Shown: positions 46,361 through 55,990, counted from the stretch's first letter. The stretch is 64,000 nucleotides of DNA from a bacterium (GCA_013360215.1 JABWCP010000017.1:1-64000), one strand, 5' to 3'. A program made the numbers and translations. Notes: a model not told the origin generated them from the letters alone.

Positions 46361-47571
46361 TGTTTCTTCCGATTGCAGACCAGCTTGCAGTTATCAAACG
46401 TGGCATCGTTGACTTAATCCCAGAAGACGAACTTGTAAAAAAACTTGAGAATTCACTCAGAACCTCAAAACCGCTTAAAGTCAAATTAGGCTGTGATCCT
46501 TCACGTCCGGACTTACATATAGGCCATTCTGTGGTACTGAGGAAATTACGCCAATTTCAAGATCTTGGACATCAGGCGATATTGGTGATCGGTGATTTTA
46601 CCGGTATGATCGGCGACCCAACAGGTAAAAATAAAACCAGACCATCGTTATCATTGGAAGAGACACGGCTTAACGGTAAATCGTACCTGGAGCAAGCGTC
46701 TAAGATTTTGGACGCCCAAAAAACAAAAATCGTATATAATTCTGACTGGTTGGGAGCCATGAATTTTGCCGATGTGGTAAAATTGGCCAGTCGGTATACG
46801 GTAGCACGCATGTTGGAGCGAGATGACTTTGAAAACCGTTATCGTAGCGGAGAACCGATCAGTATTCATGAGTTTTTATATCCATTAGCGCAAGGTATGG
46901 ATTCGGTGGCCTTGGAAGCCGATGTGGAGTTGGGCGGTACAGATCAGAGATTCAATTTGTTGGTAGGCCGGGATTTGCAGCGCGAATACCAGCAGCAACA
47001 GCAGGTCATTATTACTATGCCGTTATTGGAGGGGACAGACGGCGTTCAAAAAATGAGCAAATCGTTAAATAATTATATCGGCATTGATGACTCGCCTAAA
47101 GAAATGTTTGGCCGGGCAATGTCTATTCCTGATGCTTTAATTTATAAATATTTTGAATTAACGACGAATGTTGATGCAGGCGAGCTTCATAAAATAAAAA
47201 CAGATTTGGACAGCGGTACAGTAAACCCATCGCACTTAAAACGACGCTTGGCTAAAGAATTGATATCTATTTATCACGATGCCGGGCGTGCGCAAGCGGC
47301 GGAAGAAGAGTTTGATCTGATTTTCAAAAAGAAAGAAATCCCGGAAGACATTCCGGTTATTTCATTGAACAAGGGCACGTGGATCATTTCAAAACTACTA
47401 CTTGAATGTAAATTAGTTGAATCGGGCAAAGAAGCACAAAGACAAATTCAACAAGGTGCCGTGAATATTAATGGTGAAAAAATAACGGATGAACGTGCAG
47501 TTATCCAAATCGAATCGGAGCTTGTGATTAAGGTAGGTAAGAGAAAGTTTTTGAAAATTATTCCGACTTAA
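46360..47571 (+). CDS. tyrS: Tyrosyl-tRNA synthetase
   Basis: A 403-aa class I synthetase. The start ATG 46360 overlaps the kinase stop (TGATG) and has GGAGAA upstream. The HIGH motif is DLHIGHS (about residue 51) and the KMSKS motif is VQKMSKSLNN (about 231); GGTDQRFNLLVGRDLQ is the tyrosine-pocket region. The spacing and sequence fit the TyrZ-like subgroup. A C-terminal S4 RNA-binding domain (about 340-403) begins near ISKLLLECKLVESGKEAQRQIQQGAV. Its stop lies 3 bases from the convergent pssA stop. Confidence 0.96.
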   Translation: MFLPIADQLAVIKRGIVDLIPEDELVKKLENSLRTSKPLKVKLGCDPSRPDLHIGHSVVLRKLRQFQDLGHQAILVIGDFTGMIGDPTGKNKTRPSLSLEETRLNGKSYLEQASKILDAQKTKIVYNSDWLGAMNFADVVKLASRYTVARMLERDDFENRYRSGEPISIHEFLYPLAQGMDSVALEADVELGGTDQRFNLLVGRDLQREYQQQQQVIITMPLLEGTDGVQKMSKSLNNYIGIDDSPKEMFGRAMSIPDALIYKYFELTTNVDAGELHKIKTDLDSGTVNPSHLKRRLAKELISIYHDAGRAQAAEEEFDLIFKKKEIPEDIPVISLNKGTWIISKLLLECKLVESGKEAQRQIQQGAVNINGEKITDERAVIQIESELVIKVGKRKFLKIIPT

Positions 47572-47574
47572 TCG

Positions 47575-48321
47575 TTAGTCTATAGCCGGAATATCTTGCG
47601 TATCCTCGTCTGGTTCTTTATTAGAAAATATTGCCACAAAACCCATCAGAATTCCATAGGCTATGAAAAGCATCATGACAGGAAACGCAACACGCTGAGG
47701 ATAAATCAAAAAAGCAATAAAACAAACTATCAAAAGCCCAAGTTTGATGCGATCTTCGGTTTTCTGGAATGAAAAATTAGGCATGCCCTCGTAGCGAATT
47801 TTACTGACCATAAGAAACGATACAAGCAAAGTGATTGCAGCCATGACGATAATATGGTTGCAGGCCTGAAATACGTCTATTTCAAATGCTACAAAAGAGG
47901 CGATAGTAATAGCCGACGAGGGAATCGGTAAACCGGTAAAGAAACTGTCTTTTTCCGAATGATCGGCGACGCCGACATTAAAACGTGCTAAACGGATTCC
48001 TCCGAAAACAAGTGGCATGAAGCTGATTAAAATCCCCCATATACCCCAAGGCTCAAAGTAAGCTTTGTAGATCAATACTGCAGGCGCAAATCCAAACGAC
48101 GATACATCGGCGAGAGAATCTAATTCAACCCCAAATTCCGAACTCGACTTGGTGAGGCGTGCAACTTTACCGTCCAGTACATCCATGATGGCCGCAACGA
48201 CAATCAGAGAGGCGGCTTCCATATAATCACCCCGAATGGAGCTGATGACAGAGAGGAAACCGGCAAAAAGATTGAGCGCGGTTACAAGCGATGGCAGATG
48301 CCTTTTGGGCGAGGCTTTCAA
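47575..48321 (-). CDS. pssA: CDP-diacylglycerol-serine O-phosphatidyltransferase
   Basis: A 248-aa membrane enzyme of the CDP-alcohol phosphatidyltransferase family. The catalytic motif is complete: DVLDGKVARLTKSSSEFG then VELDSLADV, near residues 47-73. About seven hydrophobic helices follow, with a short acidic C-terminus. It makes phosphatidylserine, which the adjacent psd product decarboxylates to phosphatidylethanolamine. It is the last gene of a minus-strand run. Confidence 0.93.
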   Translation of the reverse strand: MKASPKRHLPSLVTALNLFAGFLSVISSIRGDYMEAASLIVVAAIMDVLDGKVARLTKSSSEFGVELDSLADVSSFGFAPAVLIYKAYFEPWGIWGILISFMPLVFGGIRLARFNVGVADHSEKDSFFTGLPIPSSAITIASFVAFEIDVFQACNHIIVMAAITLLVSFLMVSKIRYEGMPNFSFQKTEDRIKLGLLIVCFIAFLIYPQRVAFPVMMLFIAYGILMGFVAIFSNKEPDEDTQDIPAID

Positions 48322-48336
48322 AAGATAAATCCCTGA

Positions 48337-48981
48337 TTACTTTATGATGCCGATTATGGTTTCTCCGGCCGTTGTCGTGTCACCGACTTTAACTTTGATG
48401 TCTACGTTTTTCGGAACGATAATGTCCATGCGGGAACCGAATTTCATAATCCCACAGCGTGTACCGCGATCAACACGGTCGCCTTGTTTTCCGTAAAACA
48501 CTATTCGACGTGCAAGAAGGCCGGTTATTTGTTTGAATAGAATTTTTACACGTGGATGCTCTAGGCCGACGATGGTTTGCTCATTTAGCTCGGATGCTTT
48601 GTCATCAAAAGCTACCATGAACTTACCTTTCATATACTCATAAAAAGCGATTGTCCCACCTAAAGGATAGCGATTGACGTGTACATTGAATACAGACAGA
48701 AAAATACTGATTTGTGTAGCCTCCGACTTGAGGTATTTATCTTCGCGAACATCGCGTATCAAAACAACTTTGCCGTCTGCCGGGGCAATGATCGTATTGT
48801 CATCACCAGCGATTGTTCGTTCGGGATCACGAAAGAACCATAGTACGAGCAGTTCGACTAAAAGCAACGCGATCACCAGTGCGATCCATCCGGAGCCCAG
48901 CGTAGCATACATGATGATTGCTATCGAAACGAGTATGTTTACGATGAAAATCGTTACAAGGCCTTCGCGCGATATTTTCAA
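48337..48981 (-). CDS. psd: Phosphatidylserine decarboxylase
   Basis: A 214-aa short-form (PSD-A-like) decarboxylase. Two N-terminal hydrophobic segments (about 7-50) precede FFRDPERTI, IIAPADGKVVLI and SIFLSVFNVHVNRYP. The self-cleavage site is in GIMKFGSRMDII, where the Ser becomes the pyruvoyl group; in this subgroup GSR replaces the LGST of the Escherichia coli type. Gap to pssA is 15 bases, so the two steps of phosphatidylethanolamine synthesis are co-expressed. Confidence 0.93.
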   Translation of the reverse strand: MKISREGLVTIFIVNILVSIAIIMYATLGSGWIALVIALLLVELLVLWFFRDPERTIAGDDNTIIAPADGKVVLIRDVREDKYLKSEATQISIFLSVFNVHVNRYPLGGTIAFYEYMKGKFMVAFDDKASELNEQTIVGLEHPRVKILFKQITGLLARRIVFYGKQGDRVDRGTRCGIMKFGSRMDIIVPKNVDIKVKVGDTTTAGETIIGIIK

Positions 48982-48995
48982 AGCAAAATCTCCGG

Positions 48996-49757
48996 TTAAT
49001 CGTGAATGGTTGGTCGCTCATCCCGTGTTTTAGGATGCGTTATCGTTTGTCGTACCTCGCCATAAATTTTATGCAAATCATTTTCTTTAGCGGCGGCTAT
49101 TTCCTTGTCAAATTTGCGGCCGCGGTTAATATCCCACAAACGGCAGGTATCTAAGGTCAATTCGTCAGCCAAATAGATCTTACCTTTTTGCCGGCCAAAT
49201 TCAAGTTTGATGTCTACTAACTGAAAACCGCGACGTTCAAAGAAATTACGAACAATCGCGTTGACCTTACCGGAAAGCCTCTGGATCGTACGTACTTCAT
49301 CCTGATTGGCCGAGCCGAACGCATACAGATGGTATTCGTTGACCATCGGGTTGCCCATTTTATCATTTTTAAAATAAAATTCAATGATCGGAGCAGGTAA
49401 AGGGTCGCCATCGCTCATCTTAAAGTTTTTTGCGAAACTGCCGGCTGCGATATTCCGTACCACGACATAAATAGGAATCATTTCAAGATTGCGTACCACG
49501 AGGGATTTGTCGTCGTATTTGCCGACGTAGTGCGTAGGGATATGATAGCTCTCAAGAAATTGAAATACATACGATGTAAGCTCTGTATTAATCTGACCTT
49601 TCCCACGTGCTTTCATCACTTTTTTTGTATCCATAGGCACGAGATCATTTTTACATTCCATCAACAAATAATCAGGATTATTTGTTGAGTAGAATTTTTT
49701 AATCGTTCCTTCAAGAAATATTTTTTCTTTCTCGAGTTTCTTGATATTAACTTCCAA
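48996..49757 (-). CDS. purC: SAICAR synthetase, second copy
   Basis: A 253-aa PurC of the short bacterial type, not closely similar to the 297-aa copy at 36941. The frame is open to 49781 (GTG), but AGGAGG ends five bases before TTG 49757, which is therefore the likely start. Recognisable segments: LVPMDTKKVMKARGKGQINTE, VVRNIAAGSFAKNF, FFERRGFQLVDIKLEFGRQKG and YLADELTLDTCRLWD. It lies directly after purB in a minus-strand run and so is well placed to supply the purine pathway. Residue details of the aspartate and ATP sites differ from the first copy. Confidence 0.9.
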   Translation of the reverse strand: MEVNIKKLEKEKIFLEGTIKKFYSTNNPDYLLMECKNDLVPMDTKKVMKARGKGQINTELTSYVFQFLESYHIPTHYVGKYDDKSLVVRNLEMIPIYVVVRNIAAGSFAKNFKMSDGDPLPAPIIEFYFKNDKMGNPMVNEYHLYAFGSANQDEVRTIQRLSGKVNAIVRNFFERRGFQLVDIKLEFGRQKGKIYLADELTLDTCRLWDINRGRKFDKEIAAAKENDLHKIYGEVRQTITHPKTRDERPTIHD

Positions 49758-49797
49758 AATAACCTCCTGCGGATACCGCACTATACTTAAATTAATT

Positions 49798-51096
49798 CTA
49801 TGATTTTATTCCTGCGCGTTCAAAAAGATACCCGATATGCTTCATACTATGCTTCAGATCAAAACATTCATCTATTTCTTCCATCGATAGGCGCGATGTT
49901 ACTTCCGCATTAGCCGTAATGGCTTTTTTGAAGTTACCATCCGGTGCTTCCCATACCGCCATGGCCGTCGTTTGAACGATTTTATACGCCTCTTCGCGTT
50001 TTAGTCCTTTTTTGGCAAGTGCCAGCAATACCGGTTGGCTAAAGATCAAACCTTTGGAACGTTCAATATTGCGCATCATGTTTTCCGGGTACACGATGAG
50101 TTTATCAACGACGCGTATAAATTGTGTTAACATATAATCCAGCAAAATAGTGCTGTCAGGAATGATCACACGCTCGACGGAAGAGTGGGTAATATCTCTT
50201 TCATGCCACAGCGCCACGTTTTCCAGTGCCGCTTGAGCATTACCACGGAGAACGCGAGCCAATCCTGCGACACGTTCGCAGGTAATAGGATTACGTTTAT
50301 GCGGCATCGCCGAAGATCCTTTTTGACCTTTAGAAAAATATTCTTCGGCTTCAAGAACTTCTGTTCGCTGTAAACTGCGAATTTCAGTGGCAAATTTTTC
50401 CAAAGATGCACCGATGACGGCCAGTGTTGCAAGAAAATCGGCATGGAGGTCACGCGGCACGACTTGCGTTGCATTGATTGGTTTTAAGCCAAGAAGCGAA
50501 GCTGTTTTCTCTTCAACGCGCGGATCCAAGTGCTCAAAGGTTCCTACGGCTCCGGATATTTTGGCAACACTGATCGCTGCGACAGCACGTTTCAAACGCT
50601 CGGCATTGCGCGTCATTTCATCATACCACAGTGCCAGTTTTAAACCAAAAGTAACCGGTTCGGCGTGCACGCCGTGCGTACGTCCCATACATGGCGTCAT
50701 CTTGAATTCTAATGCGCGGTGATGGAGTACTTCACGCAGTTGTTGGATATCCTGGAGCAAGATGTTTCCGGCTTCTCGAATCGTCAACGAAAGGGAAGTA
50801 TCCAAAACATCGTTGGATGTCATACCAAGATGTATAAAACGCGAAGGTTCACCGACATATTCGGCGACGTTTGTAAGGAATGCAATCACGTCATGCTTGA
50901 CTTCGGCTTCGATCTCCAAAACGCGTGCCGTATCAAAACGTGCACGGGATTTGATAGCGGCTAATGCATCGCCAGGTATATAACCCAAATCCGCTTGCGC
51001 TTCGCAAACGGCTATCTCCACGTCAAGCCATTTTTGAAATTTATTTTCGTCCGACCAGATTTTTCCTAGCTCCGGGCGTGTATATCGTGTTATCAT
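49798..51096 (-). CDS. purB: Adenylosuccinate lyase
   Basis: A 432-aa PurB, which acts twice in purine synthesis, directly after PurC and at the AMP branch. The fumarase/aspartase signature is GSSAMPHKRNPI (about residue 262); TSNDVLDTSLSL and MGRTHGVHAEPVTFG carry other active-site residues including the general-acid His. It is the first of purB-purC-psd-pssA. No clear Shine-Dalgarno precedes the ATG. Confidence 0.97.
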   Translation of the reverse strand: MITRYTRPELGKIWSDENKFQKWLDVEIAVCEAQADLGYIPGDALAAIKSRARFDTARVLEIEAEVKHDVIAFLTNVAEYVGEPSRFIHLGMTSNDVLDTSLSLTIREAGNILLQDIQQLREVLHHRALEFKMTPCMGRTHGVHAEPVTFGLKLALWYDEMTRNAERLKRAVAAISVAKISGAVGTFEHLDPRVEEKTASLLGLKPINATQVVPRDLHADFLATLAVIGASLEKFATEIRSLQRTEVLEAEEYFSKGQKGSSAMPHKRNPITCERVAGLARVLRGNAQAALENVALWHERDITHSSVERVIIPDSTILLDYMLTQFIRVVDKLIVYPENMMRNIERSKGLIFSQPVLLALAKKGLKREEAYKIVQTTAMAVWEAPDGNFKKAITANAEVTSRLSMEEIDECFDLKHSMKHIGYLFERAGIKS

Positions 51097-51170
51097 GCGT
51101 TATGTTCATCCGGCAGTACTATGGGGTACCAAATTACTGCCGTCGTTTGCCTATCTGAATTTTATCTAAA

Positions 51171-52670
51171 TTATTTAATTTCGTTTGCTTTTTTAAATGC
51201 GGCTTCGGCTTCACGTTTTTTCTGCAAATTAACATAGGCCGTACCAAGCATGATCCATGTATTTGCATGGGAAGGGCGCAGCTCGGAGGCTTTTACCAAA
51301 TACGGAATTGCTTTTTCAAAATAAGGCTTTTGTTTTTTAACTTTTTCAGCGTTGACGAGCGTGTAGTACAAATGACCCTCGATTTCCGCCTGATAATTGT
51401 ACATTTTTCCGATACGGTAATTTGTTTCAGCCATTTCAAGTGTAGTCGGTAAACTGGCTTCCAATGATGCGATAGCATCAGCTATATCCGTGCGAACAAT
51501 CTCGATGTCGGATTTGAGCGTCGTAGTGATTTTGTTCATGTCGGCACGGGCGCCGCCATTTTTGTCAATCGTTTCAGTACGCTTACTTTGATAAGATTGA
51601 TACGACTGTTCAGCTACTTGGAAATTTACAACCGGATCATCTTTACGCAGACTTTTGACTTTACGAAATTGAGTGTTGGCTTTATCGAAATCTTTACGGT
51701 TATAGTATAGACGTCCGAGATTGAAATGTAAATCCGGGTTTTCCGGGTTTTTTTCTAATGCTTTGGTATACACGGCAATGGCTTCATCCGCTTTACCTTG
51801 ACGATCAAGCATAAGTGCCTTATCGCCGATGAGGGATGTCTGATATGCAACAGCTTGACTATCTGGAGCGTTCATGGCTAAAGCGGTATCCATCCAAGCC
51901 ATCATTTTTTCTTCATTATTTTCTTGTGTGTACAGACTTATAATGCTTGTGACAAATGAGAAATTAGCACGGTCAAGAGCATGCATTTTGGTAAGATATG
52001 ATACGATGTCTTCCCGAATTGTTTTTTTATTAGTTTCTTCTTTTTCCATATTAAGAAGCTGAATATATACGGTAGCAATCGTTCCATAAACGCCTAAAGC
52101 ATACGAACTCGGTACGTTATTGGCTGTAATGGTAACGGTAGGATCGATTTCAAGTAATGATTTGAATTTTGAAATGGTTTTATGATACAAAACCTTTTGA
52201 GAATCCGGCGATGTAGCAGCCGCGGCAGCACGATAAGCTTGATTGCCTTGGTTATATGTTTTCAGTTTGACATCATTCATCATATCTTTGATGGAGAAAA
52301 GATCAACACCGCCTGAAACTTTTTCTCCTTTTTCGAAATATTTCTTACCGAAGGTTAATGTTTTATTGCAATACTCCCATGCTTTAATCATATCATTCAT
52401 ACGATGATATACGGCGGCAGCATAGTAGTGTGTTTCTTCTTTTTCTTTATCATTTTTATCAACTTGAGCATTGTTGACCAATAAAATTTCTAAAGCCTGT
52501 TGGTAATATTTATCTGCATCACCGGGCTCATTAGAAGCATTTTTCAGACGTTGTTTAATGCCTGTAATAGATGCAGAATGGCTGATTTTCTTTTTTTCCT
52601 GCGCGAAAATTTGTTGACCTAAAATTAGACTAAGAAGAATCATCGCTGCGGATTTGAATACCAGTTTCAT
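51171..52670 (-). CDS. Periplasmic TPR-repeat protein
   Basis: A 499-aa protein with a signal peptide (MKLVFKSAAMILLSLILGQQIFAQ, cleavage after residue 24). The mature part is helical with tetratricopeptide repeats, clearest at about 285-345 (ADEAIAVYTKALEKNPENPDLHFNLGRLYYNRKDFDKA) and near the C-terminus (SHANTWIMLGTAYVNLQKKREAEAAFKKAN). Probably a periplasmic or outer-membrane scaffold. It is flanked by mtnA and purB with no functional link visible. Confidence 0.85.
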   Translation of the reverse strand: MKLVFKSAAMILLSLILGQQIFAQEKKKISHSASITGIKQRLKNASNEPGDADKYYQQALEILLVNNAQVDKNDKEKEETHYYAAAVYHRMNDMIKAWEYCNKTLTFGKKYFEKGEKVSGGVDLFSIKDMMNDVKLKTYNQGNQAYRAAAAATSPDSQKVLYHKTISKFKSLLEIDPTVTITANNVPSSYALGVYGTIATVYIQLLNMEKEETNKKTIREDIVSYLTKMHALDRANFSFVTSIISLYTQENNEEKMMAWMDTALAMNAPDSQAVAYQTSLIGDKALMLDRQGKADEAIAVYTKALEKNPENPDLHFNLGRLYYNRKDFDKANTQFRKVKSLRKDDPVVNFQVAEQSYQSYQSKRTETIDKNGGARADMNKITTTLKSDIEIVRTDIADAIASLEASLPTTLEMAETNYRIGKMYNYQAEIEGHLYYTLVNAEKVKKQKPYFEKAIPYLVKASELRPSHANTWIMLGTAYVNLQKKREAEAAFKKANEIK

Positions 52671-52718
52671 TAGAAATCTCCAATCATTAGTGTGAATGAA
52701 ACAATATTATTATTTGTG

Positions 52719-53744
52719 TCAATTGAAACAATAATCCGGGCCTCGGAATATTTGTTTCTCAGTTATTATAGCCGAAATCAATTCGGCCGGTGTTACATCA
52801 AATGCAGGGTTGTATACATGCACACCATGTGGTGCTGTTTGTTTTCCCATACCCATTGTTATTTCGTCAGCTGAGCGCTCTTCAATGGTTATTGCGCTTC
52901 CGTCAGGTATTTGTTTGTCAATCGTCGAATGCGGAGCGACGACATAAAATGGTATTTTATGTTTTTCGCACAATACCGCTAAAGTATAAGTTCCGATTTT
53001 ATTTGCCGCATCACCATTACGTGCAATTCGATCAGAACCAACGATTACAGCCTGAACGCGGCCTTTGGACATAAGCTGTCCCGCCATATTATCGCAAATC
53101 AATGTATGGCGTATATTCTCTTTTTTTAATTCCCAAGCCGTTAATCGGGCGCCTTGTAAAAGTGGTCGCGTTTCATCAACCCAAACGTGGATTCTTTTTC
53201 CGTTTTGGTGGGCTGTTACCAGTACACCAAGGGCTGTACCGAATCCTCCTGTTGCAAGTCCGCCGGTATTACAGTGAGTCAAAACCTGCATGCCGTCGTC
53301 TATGAGTTCGGAGCCTAATTTTCCCATCGCAATACATGCATCTAGCTCTTCTTGGAGGATAAGGTGCGCTTCCTTAAGAACAGAAGATCGCAATATATCC
53401 GAGTTCGAAGCCGTGGAATAAACAGATTCGAAAACCTTTAGCACGCGATTGACGCCCCACGCAAGATTAACGGCGGTTGGGCGACTTTGGATCAATTGCG
53501 CACCTGTTTTGATGGCTTCGTCGCGAAGTATGGCTTTATCTGAAGTGGTACAACGATAAAGTCCTAAGCACAAACCGTATGCACCGGCAATTCCTAACGC
53601 AGGAGCCCCGCGAATTTTCAATTTTTTAATTGCATCAATGAGATCATCCACATCGGCGATTGTGAGATAAGTCTCATAAACCGGTAATTGGGTTTGATCA
53701 ATGATGCGTACAGCGGGATGCGCCCACCGTATCGTTTCAATCAT
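52719..53744 (-). CDS. mtnA: Methylthioribose-1-phosphate isomerase
   Basis: A 341-aa MtnA of the eIF2B-like fold. The frame extends to 53801 but ATG 53744 gives the family N-terminus (MIETIRW). Active-site segments: IRGAPALGIAGAYG, THCNTGGLATGGFG with the catalytic Cys, and VGSDRIARNGDAANKIGTY with the catalytic Asp. It isomerises methylthioribose 1-phosphate to the ribulose form in methionine salvage. No other salvage gene is adjacent. The leader is AT-rich without a Shine-Dalgarno. Confidence 0.95.
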   Translation of the reverse strand: MIETIRWAHPAVRIIDQTQLPVYETYLTIADVDDLIDAIKKLKIRGAPALGIAGAYGLCLGLYRCTTSDKAILRDEAIKTGAQLIQSRPTAVNLAWGVNRVLKVFESVYSTASNSDILRSSVLKEAHLILQEELDACIAMGKLGSELIDDGMQVLTHCNTGGLATGGFGTALGVLVTAHQNGKRIHVWVDETRPLLQGARLTAWELKKENIRHTLICDNMAGQLMSKGRVQAVIVGSDRIARNGDAANKIGTYTLAVLCEKHKIPFYVVAPHSTIDKQIPDGSAITIEERSADEITMGMGKQTAPHGVHVYNPAFDVTPAELISAIITEKQIFRGPDYCFN

Positions 53745-53782
53745 ATTAAGTTTAACAAAAACAAAAACGTAATTCTGTCGCG

Positions 53783-53811
53783 AATATATTGGTTGTACCA
53801 TAAAAAATCAA
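53783..53811 (-). promoter_or_regulatory. mtnA promoter
   Basis: On the minus strand TTGATT (53811-53806), 17 bases, TATATT (53788-53783). Predicted leader about 30 bases. The remaining gap up to crcB (53812-53941) shows no gene; a small dyad TTGTAA/TTACAA covers the crcB stop. Confidence 0.5.
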
Positions 53812-53941
53812 GCAGTTTTACAATTTGCCAATCGTTATGATTAATGCCAATCTGACATGGATCAACATATAATTGAGCGAGTAAACGGATAGAATATTAA
53901 CAATGACAATAGAAGGGGGTATAAGGTTTGTTGTAAATAAA

Positions 53942-54316
53942 TTACAAAAGTCTAGCCAGAGTTTGGCCTAAGAGAACAAGTGCAAGCCCGCCCACAATGC
54001 TTCCGGCAATATAAAATATAGAAAAATAAAACTCCATCGTACGCATCATAAGTATGCTTTCGTATCCAAACGCTGAAAAAGTAGTGAAACCGCCGAGCAA
54101 TCCTACAGTGATAAATAATCGGATTTGCGGATTAAATGCAGAACGTATTTCAGCGATCTCCATAATGAATCCTATAAAAAAACAACCGATGAGATTGACA
54201 ATCAAAGTACCCAAAGGAAACAACAAACCGGAACGTTGTTGTATGACGTATTGAAGCCCATACCTTGCCATTGCACCCAGTGCGCCGCCTAATCCGATCA
54301 GGATAAATTGAGTCAT
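53942..54316 (-). CDS. crcB: Fluoride channel CrcB/Fluc
   Basis: A 124-aa four-helix membrane protein. GGALGAMARYGLQY, GTLIVNLIGCFFIGF and the helix-break GLLGGFTTFSAFGYE are the Fluc signatures; the Asn and the Phe-box residues lining the fluoride path are present. It forms antiparallel dimers that export fluoride. No fluoride riboswitch lies upstream, where only 33 bases separate it from the prenyltransferase gene. Confidence 0.94.
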   Translation of the reverse strand: MTQFILIGLGGALGAMARYGLQYVIQQRSGLLFPLGTLIVNLIGCFFIGFIMEIAEIRSAFNPQIRLFITVGLLGGFTTFSAFGYESILMMRTMEFYFSIFYIAGSIVGGLALVLLGQTLARLL

Positions 54317-54349
54317 ATTATAAAATTGTAAAATTAACGGAGTTAATTT

Positions 54350-55213
54350 CTATAGATAAATATCTAATGCCGTAAAAACAAAGTAGGTGATACTGATGAA
54401 GCCATTCATATTCATGAAAGCGATATTTACTTTGGATAAATCATGAGCACGTACTAACGATTGTTCGTATATCAGCAAAGCCGTAATTATGCACACACCT
54501 GCGAAATATATCCAGCCCATTTCCCAGTGAAAACCGACGTATGTTAGAAAAAAAACGGCTGTCGCATGCAAGAAACGCGAAATCCACAGAGCATTGGTAA
54601 TTCCAAATTTGCCCGGTATCGAAAACAAACCTTCAGAGCGATCAAATTCGTAATCCTGGCAAGCATAGATTATATCAAATCCGGAAACCCAAGTTAATAC
54701 GGCGCAACCAAGCATGAATGCCGTCCAATCCCATTGGCCGGACATAGCGATCCATGCTCCCAGGGGAGCGATTCCCAGCGCGATTCCTAAAAAAATATGT
54801 GCTGAAGCCGTAAAACGTTTGGTAATGGAATAAAATAAAACAAAAAAAAGAGCGACGGGTGATAACATAAAACATAGAGGGTTGAGAAAATAGGATGCCA
54901 AAACCAGCGCGGCTGATGCTATAACCACAAATATCCATGCTTGCTTTTGCGTGATAACACCGCGAGGAATTTCTCGATTCACCGTACGTGGATTTTTTGC
55001 ATCATACCGTGCGTCCACGATACGATTGAAGCCCATCGCCGCACTGCGTGCACCGGCCATGGCGATGACGATCCAAAAAAATTTGGACAAGGTCAGTGGA
55101 AACTCGCGGCCGCTGACGACAAACGATGTTAAAGCAAACGGTAGCGCAAAAATCGTATGAGAAAACTTGATCATGCGACCGTAATCAACAACTAACTTCC
55201 AAACGCGCATCAT
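54350..55213 (-). CDS. UbiA-family aromatic prenyltransferase
   Basis: A 287-aa polytopic UbiA enzyme with both Asp-rich motifs: [15 protein letters not shown] (about residue 63) and [13 protein letters not shown] (about 185), which bind prenyl diphosphate through magnesium, and about eight helices. FCB bacteria usually make menaquinone, so the closest fit is the UbiA-like MqnP enzyme of the futalosine route or a related prenyl transfer; 4-hydroxybenzoate prenylation for ubiquinone is less likely. No other quinone gene is in the window. The start overlaps the upstream TPR gene (ATGA). Confidence 0.88.
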   Translation of the reverse strand: MMRVWKLVVDYGRMIKFSHTIFALPFALTSFVVSGREFPLTLSKFFWIVIAMAGARSAAMGFNRIVDARYDAKNPRTVNREIPRGVITQKQAWIFVVIASAALVLASYFLNPLCFMLSPVALFFVLFYSITKRFTASAHIFLGIALGIAPLGAWIAMSGQWDWTAFMLGCAVLTWVSGFDIIYACQDYEFDRSEGLFSIPGKFGITNALWISRFLHATAVFFLTYVGFHWEMGWIYFAGVCIITALLIYEQSLVRAHDLSKVNIAFMNMNGFISITYFVFTALDIYL

Positions 55214-55785
55214 GCGTTGTATTCCTTGCGCGTAAGTTCTTCGAATTTGTCAAAGGAGATTTTAGGGTGACCAAAACGGCAAGCCAAGTCGAGCCATTTT
55301 TGCGCTTCATTTTTTTGTCCGCGTAAAATGTAAACAGCGGCGAGGCCTCGCTTAGCCATGACGTATTTGTCATCCACCAAGAGCGCATCGCGGAACGCTT
55401 TTTCGGCATCATCATATTTTTTTAAATAAAGCCATGCATGTCCGAGATAAACTAGAGCAACGGCTTCTACTTTGAAAGAATACAGACCGTACGAAAAAAA
55501 CATCAACCACTTTATCCAAGGAGCGCCACGCAGAGTTTCCAGGAATTGCCGAAATCGTATTGTTGCTTGTTCAGGACGTTTACGACGCAATTCGCGTTTT
55601 CCTGCAAAAAAATCAAACCAATAGTAGCGTGCCAAACGATTGGGGATAAGGATCACGGCCGCCATTAAAACCATTTGATACATTTTGAGTTGATAGTTGA
55701 TCATCAAATAACCAAAACCCGTTATGATCAGACCTAAAAGTATGATATACAAAAAACGATTGCGGGCAACGCGATGTTTGAACAT
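55210..55785 (-). CDS. Membrane-anchored TPR protein
   Basis: A 191-aa protein. ATG 55785 (with GAGGAAA upstream) is chosen over the longer open frame to 55851. Two hydrophobic helices near the N-terminus (about 10-28 and 36-52) are followed by a basic stretch and two tetratricopeptide-like repeats (VALVYLGHAWLYLKKYDDAEKAFRDAL; VMAKRGLAAVYILRGQKNEAQKWLDLA). Function unknown; overlaps the prenyltransferase gene by four bases. Confidence 0.8.
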   Translation of the reverse strand: MFKHRVARNRFLYIILLGLIITGFGYLMINYQLKMYQMVLMAAVILIPNRLARYYWFDFFAGKRELRRKRPEQATIRFRQFLETLRGAPWIKWLMFFSYGLYSFKVEAVALVYLGHAWLYLKKYDDAEKAFRDALLVDDKYVMAKRGLAAVYILRGQKNEAQKWLDLACRFGHPKISFDKFEELTRKEYNA

Positions 55786-55852
55786 AGTTTTTTCCTCGAT
55801 TGTGCGTACGATACCAAAAAAATCAATGCCGTGCAAGGCTTGAAAATACATT

Positions 55853-55881
55853 TTGCATTTTACAATGCGATAAACTATATT
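55853..55881 (+). promoter_or_regulatory. recJ promoter with internal dyad
   Basis: TTGCAT (55853-55858), 17 bases, TATATT (55876-55881), leader about 100 bases. GCATT (55855-55859) and AATGC (55864-55868) form a dyad overlapping the -35 box and spacer. The 205-base divergent region otherwise shows no gene. Confidence 0.5.
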
Positions 55882-55990
55882 TTATCAAGGGTTTATTTAT
55901 TATCTTTCGGCCCTAATGAAATCAAAAGTGGATTTTTTTCAATTATGATGTTTAAAAAACTAAATATAAATCAAACCATTACAATCCCTT

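Noticed and set aside
54317-54349. Fluoride riboswitch before crcB
   Set aside because: Only 33 bases separate crcB from the upstream gene and no conserved fluoride-aptamer sequence is present.
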